Source of the DNA: Opitutia bacterium
GTDB taxonomy: Bacteria > Verrucomicrobiota > Verrucomicrobiia > Opitutales > UBA953
NCBI GenBank assembly: GCA_003569245.1
Contig: BGOM01000011.1
Location: 62,001-126,000, forward strand
Direction: 5' to 3'
Length of the DNA stretch: 64,000 bases
The position numbers were made by a program, and so were the translations under genes. This document shows positions 56,486 through 64,000 of this stretch, one piece after another (the stretch's first letter is position 1; every line of letters begins with the position of its first letter). The notes below the pieces were generated by a model that did no database searches, was not told where the DNA came from, and was given only the letters and a program-made list of their open reading frames with translations.

Positions 56486-57205
56486 GTGCGCGTCTCCCTC
56501 TTCGTCCCTTGCTTCGTCGACCAGCTGACCCCTCAGGTCGGCCTGGCGACGGCCAAGGTGCTGAAGCGCCTCGGGCATGAGGTGGAGTTTCGCTCCGCGC
56601 AGACCTGTTGCGGCCAGCCTTCGTTCAACTCCGGCCAGTGGGAGGTCGCCCGCGAGGCGGCCATCCGCGCGCTCGCGGTCTTCCGCGGCGCCGAAGTCGT
56701 CGTGGGCCCGTCGGGTTCCTGCGTGGCGATGATGCGTGTTTTCTACCCGGAACTGCTCAAGGGGACGCCGCAGGCCGCCGAGGCCGCCGACCTCGCCGCC
56801 CGCACGTTCGAATTCTCCGAGTTCCTGGTGAAGAAGCTCGGCGTCACCGACGTCGGCGCGAAGTTCGCCAAGAAGGTCACCTACCATGACGGCTGTCACG
56901 CCCTCCGCGAGCTCCGCCTCAAGGAAGAGCCTCGCCAGCTGCTCCGCGCGGTCCAAGGCCTCGAGCTCATCGAGTCCGAGGAAGGCGAGACCTGCTGCGG
57001 CTTCGGCGGCCTCTTCTCCGCCAAGTTCCCGATGATCTCCACCGCCATGGTGCAGGTCAAAGGCGGCGCGCTGGCCCGCACGGGCGCCGACTACGTCGTC
57101 TCGTCCGACCCCTCCTGTCTCCTGCAGGTCGGCGGCTGGCTTTCCCGCGAGGGCAAGCCGATCCTGCCGCTGCATATCGCCGAAGTCCTGGCCCACGACG
57201 CCTGA
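56486..57205 (+). CDS. lutA: L-lactate utilisation protein LutA (Fe-S)
   Basis: 239 residues from a GTG at 56486-56488 (MRVSLFVPCFVDQLTPQVGL), 4 bases after rhaD. Two CCG domains give the cysteine motifs QTCCGQPSFNSGQ (about 33-45) and EGETCCGFGGLFSAKFP (about 168-185), which bind iron-sulfur or thiol cofactors as in LutA/YkgE. With LutB and LutC it forms the cytoplasmic complex that oxidises L-lactate to pyruvate. Its place next to rhaD fits the L-lactate made from rhamnose. Confidence 0.95.
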   Translation: MRVSLFVPCFVDQLTPQVGLATAKVLKRLGHEVEFRSAQTCCGQPSFNSGQWEVAREAAIRALAVFRGAEVVVGPSGSCVAMMRVFYPELLKGTPQAAEAADLAARTFEFSEFLVKKLGVTDVGAKFAKKVTYHDGCHALRELRLKEEPRQLLRAVQGLELIESEEGETCCGFGGLFSAKFPMISTAMVQVKGGALARTGADYVVSSDPSCLLQVGGWLSREGKPILPLHIAEVLAHDA

Positions 57206-57207
57206 CC

Positions 57208-58596
57208 ATGTCCGACTCCAAGGCCATCTTCCTCAAGGACGCCACGGTCAACGCCGCCGACGGCGACCAGCGCGCCTTCATCCGCAAGGCGCTGGGCGGC
57301 TACTACCTCAACCGCGACCTCCAGAAGGCCCGCTACCGCGACTGGGAACGCGCCCGGGACGCCGCCTCGATGGCCAAATGGTCCGCGGTCAACGACCTCG
57401 CCGACGTCCTCGAGAAATTCGTCGGCAACTTCGAGCGCAACGGCGGCGTGGTCCACTGGGCCCGCGACGCGGCCGAAGCCCGGGCGATCATCCTGAAGAT
57501 CGCCGAGGACAACAAGGCCAAGGCCATCGTGAAGTCGAAATGCATGACTTCCGAGGAGATCCACCTGAACGACGCCCTCGAGAAGGCCGGCTTCGGGGTG
57601 GTCGAGAGCGACCTCGGCGAATTCATCCAGCAGCTCCGCGGCGAAGCCCCCTACCACTTCGTCTTCCCGTGCATGCACGTGAAGCGCGAGGCCATCAGCG
57701 AGCTCTTCACCAAGCACCTCGGCACGGCTCCGACCGACAGCCCGGAAGAGCTGACGATGATCGCCCGCCGTCACCTCCGGCAGCTCTACGTGGACGCGGA
57801 CATCGGCATCACCGGCGCGAACTTCCTCGTCGCCGAGACCGGCCAGATCTCGATCACCGAGAACGAAGGCAACGCGCGCCTCACGGCCGCCCTGCCCCGC
57901 ATCCACATCGCCCTTTCGGGCATCGAGAAGGTCGTGCGCCATCTCGACGACCTCTCCGTCCTGCTCCCGATGCTGGCCACCGCCGGCGCCGGCCAGCCGA
58001 TGACCTGTTACAACACGCTTTATTCCGGCCCCCGGAAGAAAGGCGAATGCGACGGTCCGGAGCAGTTCCACCTGGTGCTGCTGGACAACGCCCGCACGCG
58101 ACTCCTGGCCGACCCCGAGCAGCGCGACGCCCTGCATTGCATCCGTTGCGGCGCCTGCCTCAACGTCTGCCCGATCTTCAAGAACATCGGCGGCCTCGCC
58201 TATGGCACGACCTACCAAGGCCCCATCGGCTCGGTCATCACCCCGCACCTGCGCGGCCTGAAGCAATGGAACCACCTGTCCGGCGCTTCGTCGCTCTGCG
58301 GGGCCTGCACCGACGCCTGTCCGGTCCGCATCGACCTGCACCACCACCTGCTCCATAACCGGCGCAACGCCGCCAAGGAATCGCCGACGCTGTTCGACCG
58401 GGTTTTCCATCACGGCTTCAATTTCGTGATCAAGCGCCCCTGGCTCTTCGCCACCGGTGGCCGCATCTTCCGCGCCACCCTGCCGCTGCTCCAGAAACTG
58501 CCGGTGCCTTACATGCGGGCCTGGATGAAGACCCGCGACCTCCCGAAGGCTCCCGCCCGATCCTTCCGCGACCAGTGGAAGAACGAACATGCCTGA
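57208..58596 (+). CDS. lutB: L-lactate utilisation protein LutB (Fe-S)
   Basis: 462 residues. The LUD domain (about 60-290) has NFLVAETGQISITENEGNAR and SKCMTSEEIHLNDALEKAG, followed by ferredoxin-like clusters CIRCGACLNVCPIF (about 311) and CGACTDACPVRI (about 362), then a helical C-terminal tail. It carries electrons in the LutABC lactate oxidation complex. It starts 2 bases after lutA, and lutC begins before its stop (8-base overlap), so translation is coupled. Confidence 0.96.
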   Translation: MSDSKAIFLKDATVNAADGDQRAFIRKALGGYYLNRDLQKARYRDWERARDAASMAKWSAVNDLADVLEKFVGNFERNGGVVHWARDAAEARAIILKIAEDNKAKAIVKSKCMTSEEIHLNDALEKAGFGVVESDLGEFIQQLRGEAPYHFVFPCMHVKREAISELFTKHLGTAPTDSPEELTMIARRHLRQLYVDADIGITGANFLVAETGQISITENEGNARLTAALPRIHIALSGIEKVVRHLDDLSVLLPMLATAGAGQPMTCYNTLYSGPRKKGECDGPEQFHLVLLDNARTRLLADPEQRDALHCIRCGACLNVCPIFKNIGGLAYGTTYQGPIGSVITPHLRGLKQWNHLSGASSLCGACTDACPVRIDLHHHLLHNRRNAAKESPTLFDRVFHHGFNFVIKRPWLFATGGRIFRATLPLLQKLPVPYMRAWMKTRDLPKAPARSFRDQWKNEHA

Positions 58597-59267
58597 CGCC
58601 CGCTCCGATATCTTCGCCCGCATCCGCGAGGCGCTCAAGGTCAAGGCGCCCAAGCCCACCTGAAGGGAGAACCCGTCGCCGGTAAGACGTCCGCCGTGGC
58701 CAAACCTTGGCTCCCGATGGCGGCGAAAGCGCCGACGCCAGCCTGGCCATCCTCGCCGAGCAGCTCGCCAAACTGAAGGCCGTGCTCATCCGCGTGCCCG
58801 ATCAGGCCGCGGCCGCCCAGGCCGTGGCCGAGCTCGCCACCGCGAAGAACTGGAAGAAAGTCGCCTATCACGGCCACCCCCTGCTCCGCCCCGTCGCCGC
58901 CGCCCTGCCCTGCGAGGCTTGGGAAGCCGACGCCTCCTTCGAAAAGCAGAAGCTCGAAGGTTGCGACGCCGGCCTGACCACCTGCGAGTCGATCGTCGCC
59001 CAGCTCGGCGCCATCCTGGTCTCCAGCGCCAGCTCCGGCGGCCGCGCTTTGTCCATCCTCCCGCACGTCCACGTGGTCGTCGCGGAAGCCGGCCAGGTCG
59101 TCCCCGACCTCGGTTCGGCCCTGGCGCTCGCCAAGGCGCGCCATGGCGACCAGATGCCCAGCATGCTCTCTTTCATCACGGGCCCGAGCCGGACGGGTGA
59201 TATCGAACGCATCCTGGTCCTCGGCGCCCACGGTCCGAAGGAACTTTACCTGGTCTTGGTGGGTTGA
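58589..59267 (+). pseudogene. lutC: L-lactate utilisation protein LutC (LUD domain), broken by two frameshifts
   Basis: The ATG at 58589-58591 starts DARSDIFARIREALKVKAPK, a normal LutC opening, but a stop follows at 58661-58663. One extra C in the CCC at 58655-58657 continues the frame as HLKGEPVAGKTSAVAK. A second extra C at 58705-58706 then joins PLAPDGGESADASLAILAEQ. From there the LUD domain runs uninterrupted (TTCESIVAQLGAILVSSASS, GGRALSILPHVHVVVAEAGQ, SFITGPSRTGDIERILVLG) to 59267. Repaired length is about 226 residues. As the rest of the operon is intact, errors in the assembly are more likely than true loss. Confidence 0.85.
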
Positions 59268-59277
59268 ACCTTTCGCC

Positions 59278-62200
59278 ATGCGCCCGCTCCTCGCCCTGCT
59301 CGGCCTCGCGACGTTCCTCCCGGCGGCCGAGGTGAAGCCGGTGAAATGGTCCGGGACGCTCAACGTACCCGACCCGACGTCGGTGACGTTCGACGAGGCG
59401 GGCAACGCCTACGTCGCCTCGACGACCCGTCGCAAGGTCGGCGACCTCGATATCCGCGAGCACACGCTCTGGATTCCGGACGACGTCGGCCTGACCTCGC
59501 CGGCGGAGAAACTGGCCTTCTATCAGCGGGAACTCGCGCCCGGCAAACTGAAGGCCGGTCGCGGCAGCCTCAAGGACCACAACAAGGATGGTTCGGTGGA
59601 CTGGAAGGACCTCACCTTCCATCAGGAGCGCATCTACAAGCTGACCGACACCGACCGGGATGGTGTCGCCGATAAGATCACGGTCTTCGCCGAAGGCTTC
59701 AACTCGCCGGTCTCGGGCATCGCCGCCGGGGTGCTCTATTTCGACGGCTGGGTCTACGTCACGGCCATCCCCGACCTCTGGCGCCTCAAGGACGCCGACG
59801 GGGATGGCGTGGCGGAGCTCAAGGAACTCGTGGCGACCGGCTTCGGCGGCCACATCGCCTACGCCGGTCACGACATGCACGGGCTGCGGCTCGGCCCGGA
59901 CGGCCGCATCTACTGGACCGTCGGCGACAAGGGTGGCCAGGTCACGAGCCGGGAAGGCCGGCGGTTCTTCTTCCCCCACGAGGGCGCCGTGCTCCGCTGC
60001 GAGCCGGATGGCCAGGGCTTCGAGGTCTTCGCCCGCGGGATCCGCAACACGCAGGAGATCGCCTTCGACACGTTCGGGAATGTGTTCGGCGTGGACAACG
60101 ACGGCGATCAGCCGAAGGAGCGCGAGCGCCTGATGTACCTCCTGGAGGGCTCCGACTCGGGCTGGCGCAATCAGCACCAATACCAGAAGACCGCGAGCCG
60201 CTGGATGCGCGAGAACCAGTGGATGCCGGCCGGGGCTCCCGATCAGCCCCTCTCGATCACCCCGCCCATCGCGAATTATTCCGACGGCCCGGCGGGCTTC
60301 CTGTTCGAACCGGGCCATGCGCTCGACGGCTCGCTCCGCGGGCATTTCATCCTGGACCAGTTCCCGAACGGCAAGATGGACGCCTTCACCCTCGAGCCGG
60401 TCGCCGATGGTTTCCGGATGACCGGCCTGCGCACGATCCATGCCGGCCTCATGGGCATCGGCATGTCCTGGGCGCCCGATGGGCGCGCTTACTTCGCCGA
60501 CTGGATCGGAGGCTACCCGCTCGATGGCAAGGGCGCGATCTGGCGTTTCGACATCGCCGCCCGGACCGACCCGGTGTCCGCGGAAATCCTTTCCTTGCCG
60601 CTCGCCGCGCCCCTCCCCCGGGAACGTCTGCTCGGCCTGCTCGGGCACCCCGACCAACGCGTGCGGGTCAACGCCTCGCTCCGTCTCGATCGGCTGGGCG
60701 CGTGGCCGGAGCTGTTCGCCGTCGCCCGGGACCCGCGGCAACCCTTGCTTGCGCGCATCCACGCCCTCTGGGGCTGGGGCATGGGCTTGCGCCACGGCAA
60801 GCTCGCCGACCTGCGCGGGGTGGCCGACCTGCTCGGAGACGAGTCCGACGAGATCCGCGTGCAGCTGCTGAAAGTTCTCGGCGAAGGCCGACTGCCTCCC
60901 CGCGAGCGACTGACGAAGGAAGGCGAGATCGATGATCTCATCGCCACCAAGGTCGTGGCACAACTGGCGTCCAAGAACCCGCGCGTGCGTATCCAAGCAG
61001 GGCTGACCCTGGGCCGACTTCGAATCGGCGAGGACGGACTGAGGTCGAGCCGTCCGCCAGCAGCGGCTTTCTTCCAGGATGCCTCCGTTGATCTGAAAAT
61101 GCCTTGGCTGCGCCACGGCCTGGTAGTCGGTCTCGCTGGCACACAGACCGAAGCCGAGCTGCTTTCCCTGGCCCAGGGCGCCGAGGCGGCGAAGGCTACC
61201 TTCGCGACGCTCGCCTTGGCGCGTCGGCGGTCGCCGGCGCTCGCCCAGCTGCTCGCCTCGCCCCACCGCGACGTGCTCAACGAGGCCGTCCGGGCGATCC
61301 ATGACGACGAAGGCGTGCCCGCGGCTCAGGAAGCCCTGGCGGCAATCGTCGCGAATCCGCCGTCCGCCCTGCCGACCACGGCGCTGCGTCGGGCGCTGAA
61401 TCAGAACCTCCGTCTCGGCACGCCCGCGGCGGCGGCCCGCGTCCTGAGCTGGATCCAGGCGCAGCCGGAGACCGCCGAGCTCCTGCCGGAAGCCCTCCAG
61501 CTCTTGCTGCTGTTCCCCACCCCGCCGAGGCTCGACCTGGTCGACGGCACCGCGCGGCGCTACGCGGAACGCCCCCTTGGGCCGCTCGGCGCGGCGATCG
61601 GCGCCGGCCAGCCAGACTGCTTGCCTTGCAGGATCCCGCGCTGAAGGCCGTGGGCGTGGAGCTCCTGGTCAGGTACGGCCTCGATCTCCCCACCCCGGAG
61701 TTGCTCCGGCTGGCCGGCGGCAAGCAGGTTTCGAACGCCGTGAAGCTGCAGGTGTTCCGTTCGCTGGCGACCAAGACGGATGCGCCCGCCGAGGTGCGCG
61801 CCGCGCTGGTGGCCGCCACCGCCGAGGGCATCGATGCGGAACTGCGCATCGCCGCCCTCAAGCTCCTTCAAACCGTCGATCCCGAGCTCGGCCTGACCAC
61901 CGCGCAGCGCTTTCTTGACGGCAAAGGTTTCAAGCCGACCGAACGTCAGGCCGCGATCGCGATCGTCGCCTCCTCCCCTTTGCCCGCCGCCGCCGGGCTT
62001 CGCGCCGGCCTCGCTGAGAAACTCGCGCAAGGCCGGCTAGGCGATAGCCTCCGGCTCGACGTCCACACCTTCGCCGTGACCTCCCCCGAGCCCGCGGTCA
62101 AGGAGGCCCTCCGCCGCTACCTGGCCGTCGTCCGGAAACCGGAGCAACTCGCCACGCCTGACCTGCCATACGAGCTCCTCGTCGCCGGCGGCGACCCCAA

Positions 62201-62639
62201 GCGCGGCCGGCTCATCGCCAACGAGCATCTCGCCGCGAACTGCACCGCCTGTCATCGTTTCGAGACCGACGAAGGCAGCGAGGTCGGTCCGTCGCTCAAA
62301 TCGGTCGGATCCCAGCGGTCCAACGCCGAACTCGCGGAGTCCCTCGTCAACCCCTCGGCGAAGATCGTGCCGGGCTTCGGCTTCGAGACCTTGACCCTGA
62401 AGAACGGCGAAACCCTCGCCGGCGCCGTGATTTCGGAACCCGGACTATTGAGCAAGTCGTATACCGTGCGTCTGCCGGATGGGGCCAGACGCTCGATTCC
62501 GGCCGGCGATCTCGCGGGGCGCACCCCGCCCGTCTCCGTCATGCCTCCGATGCTCGGGATCCTGACCCCGGCCGAGATCCGCGATGTCGTCGCTTACCTC
62601 GAGACGTTGCGTCCCAAGGACAAGAAGGCGAAGAAGTGA
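59278..62639 (+). pseudogene. PVC-type beta-propeller / HEAT / cytochrome c protein, broken by one frameshift
   Basis: From the ATG at 59278-59280 (MRPLLALLGLATFLPAAEVK, signal peptide) the first frame encodes a propeller with DHNKDGSVDWKD, YKLTDTDRDGVADKITVFAE, DDVGLTSPAEKLAFYQ and GFGGHIAYAGHDMHGLRLGP, then Ala-rich HEAT repeats, and stops near 61644. Adding one C near 61620 joins it to LQDPALKAVGVELLVRYG, more HEAT repeats, a haem site CTACH (62241-62255) and the PVC haem tail VNPSAKIVPGFGFETLTLKN, ending LETLRPKDKK. Repaired length is about 1120 residues. It resembles the protein at 3492-8603 without ThuA domains and may oxidise a sugar in the periplasm. Confidence 0.85.
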
Positions 62640-62640
62640 G

Positions 62641-62662
62641 GGTTCATAAGATTGATTGAACC
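62641..62662. repeat. short palindrome GGTTCA-N10-TGAACC
   Basis: A 6-base inverted repeat with a 10-base spacer fills the start of the 51-base gap between the cytochrome gene and the peptidase gene. It could be an operator or a weak RNA stem. No T tract follows, so it is not a typical terminator. Confidence 0.3.
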
Positions 62663-62690
62663 TGGTCGGACCTTGGTTGTCCTAAGGGGC

Positions 62691-64000
62691 ATGCCCCTTC
62701 GCCTCGCCCTGCTGTGCTTGCCGCTGCTGGCCTTCGCCGCCCCGCCGGAGGTCGCCGACTGGCAGAAGCAGTATGACTCCTGGTACTGGAAAGCCCCCGC
62801 GACCCGACTCGAGAACCTGCGCTGGTCCGACAACGGCGAATTCCTCGTCTTCTCGGAGCGCGGCTCGGCCACGGCCTGGAAACGCGTGGTGTGCGCGACC
62901 GGCGAGACGCGTCCGGCTTTCGACCCGACGGCGGTCGCCAAGGCTTTCGCGGCGCTGTCGCCGGCCCAACCCGCGTCGACGAAACCTCCCTACGCCCGGG
63001 TCGTCCCGCTCGACGACGGGCGACTTCAACTCGAGAACGACACGGCCGCGTGGATCCTGGAACCCGACGGCCGCCTGACGGGAGCGAAGCCCGGCAAGGC
63101 ACCCAAAGCCGCCGCCTATGTCAATCGCGTCCAGTCCGTCGGTCGGGAAAACCTGCTGTCCTCGACCCGCCTCGGTGAACGTTCCCCGGACGGGCGCTGG
63201 CGCGTGACGCTCAAGGAGGGCAACGTGCTGCTGACGGAGGAAGCCCGCCCCGAGACGACGCGCGCCCTGACCCAGGAAGGCAAACCCCAGGATGGCTGGG
63301 TCGGCCCCGTCTCCTGGGCCCCGGATGGGAAGCACTTCGCCCTCTGGCGCGAACGGGTCGTGCCGATCCGTCAGTACACCGTCGTCGATTCGCTCAAGGG
63401 CACCAAGAAGGACATCCCTTACGATAAGCCCGGCGACGACAAGACCGAGCGGCTACCTTGGGTCTTCGCCGTCAGCGGGGAGGCCCCTTCGACGCCTTCG
63501 CGGGAAGTCCTCCCGCTGACGATGAACACGGATCGCCTCGACTGGACCTCGGACAGCCGTCGGCTCCGCAGCCACTACGTGAAGCGCGGCTTCACGGGCC
63601 ATGGGATCGTCGAATTCTCGACCGACACCCGCCGCTGGCGGACACTGCTCGTCGAGGAGGACCCGAAGTTCGTCTTCACCTACGGGAGCCGCTACCGCCA
63701 CGACCTCGATGAGAACCGGACCCTCTGGGCTTCGGAGCGGAGCGGCTTCAACCAGCTGTACCTGGTCGACCTGACGACCGGCCGCACGCTCCACCCGGTG
63801 ACGAGCGGCCCCGGCATCATGAAGCAGGTCATCGAGGTCGACGCCAAGTCCGGCGAACTCCTCTACCTCGGCATCGGTCGCGGGGCCGGCGAAAACCCCT
63901 ATCAGCAACACCTCTACCGCACCGACCTGAAGGGCCGCCCGCCGCTCGACTTGACGCCGGGCGACGCGCACCATGCGGTGGAGTTCTCACCGGGTCGGAA
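62691..64000 (+). CDS. S9 family (DPP IV-like) peptidase, N-terminal part
   Basis: The ATG at 62691-62693 opens a frame that runs unbroken to the window end (436 codons). A signal peptide (MPLRLALLCLPLLAFAA) is followed by the DPP IV N-terminal beta-propeller: LENLRWSDNGEFLVFSERGS, ERSPDGRWRVTLKEGNVLL, VSWAPDGKHFALWRER, DKPGDDKTERLPWVFAV and SERSGFNQLYLVDLTTGRT. The catalytic alpha/beta hydrolase domain must lie beyond 64000. It is a secreted peptidase that removes dipeptides or similar. It follows the cytochrome gene by 51 bases but is unrelated to rhamnose use, so it may be a separate unit. Confidence 0.9.
   Translation, partial: MPLRLALLCLPLLAFAAPPEVADWQKQYDSWYWKAPATRLENLRWSDNGEFLVFSERGSATAWKRVVCATGETRPAFDPTAVAKAFAALSPAQPASTKPPYARVVPLDDGRLQLENDTAAWILEPDGRLTGAKPGKAPKAAAYVNRVQSVGRENLLSSTRLGERSPDGRWRVTLKEGNVLLTEEARPETTRALTQEGKPQDGWVGPVSWAPDGKHFALWRERVVPIRQYTVVDSLKGTKKDIPYDKPGDDKTERLPWVFAVSGEAPSTPSREVLPLTMNTDRLDWTSDSRRLRSHYVKRGFTGHGIVEFSTDTRRWRTLLVEEDPKFVFTYGSRYRHDLDENRTLWASERSGFNQLYLVDLTTGRTLHPVTSGPGIMKQVIEVDAKSGELLYLGIGRGAGENPYQQHLYRTDLKGRPPLDLTPGDAHHAVEFSPGR

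Overview
The window looks like ordinary chromosome from a GC-rich member of the Verrucomicrobiota, most likely close to the Opitutales. The basis is the density of families typical of the Planctomycetes-Verrucomicrobia group: two PSCyt1/DUF1549/DUF1553 proteins each paired with a DUF1501 protein, two PVC-type beta-propeller/HEAT/cytochrome c proteins, DUF1080, DUF6807 and Tat-exported Gfo/Idh/MocA oxidoreductases. A full rod-type peptidoglycan system (mreB, mreC, mreD, PBP2) argues against most Planctomycetes. No 16S gene is present, so the placement is inference. I see no phage, integrase, insertion sequence or CRISPR array.

Left third (1-29.6 kb) is mostly secreted carbohydrate catabolism. 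From the left edge: a truncated secreted beta-helix protein (-); a Tm-1-like ATP-binding protein with a PEP hydrolase family TIM-barrel protein (-), divergent from an AraC regulator (+); a 1703-residue ThuA/propeller/HEAT/cytochrome c/ThuA fusion (+); a Dabb protein; a ClC transporter (-); a PSCyt-PSD1/DUF1501 pair (-); and a Tat Gfo/Idh/MocA oxidoreductase (+). Then comes a minus-strand run of about 13 kb (29639 down to 16459) that ends at a clear bidirectional terminator: DUF6807, PSCyt-PSD1, DUF1501, MFS, esterase, DUF1080, a sugar ABC transporter (ATPase, permease, binding lipoprotein) and a double NIPSNAP protein. Together these suggest periplasmic oxidation of glycosides, perhaps through 3-keto intermediates, with electrons passed to c-type cytochromes.

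Middle (29.8-51 kb) is housekeeping, with a strong cell-wall theme: glmM, a GlmU-like left-handed beta-helix protein and glmS (amino-sugar supply); a small tandem zinc-ribbon protein; two tRNA-Lys genes; rlmB and asd; an L,D-transpeptidase; mrdA, mreD, mreC and mreB; another Tat Gfo/Idh/MocA protein; uppP; trpB, yicC, an HU-like protein, hisS and murJ; and an AmpD-like lipoprotein amidase.

Right part (51.2-62.6 kb) is a plus-strand L-rhamnose unit: DeoR-type regulator, class II aldolase, rhamnulokinase, bifunctional rhamnulose-1-phosphate aldolase/lactaldehyde dehydrogenase, lutA, lutB, lutC and a second propeller/HEAT/cytochrome c protein. It would carry rhamnulose through lactaldehyde and lactate to pyruvate; the isomerase is not in the window. 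A DPP IV-like S9 peptidase runs off the right edge.

Four genes (the ABC permease, DUF6807, lutC and the second cytochrome protein) carry six reading-frame breaks between them. Every one is repaired by adding a single C (G on the other strand) at a short C run, which looks more like a sequence-accuracy problem than gene decay. The most unusual purely structural signal is a different perfect inverted repeat hugging each of the two tRNA-Lys genes.
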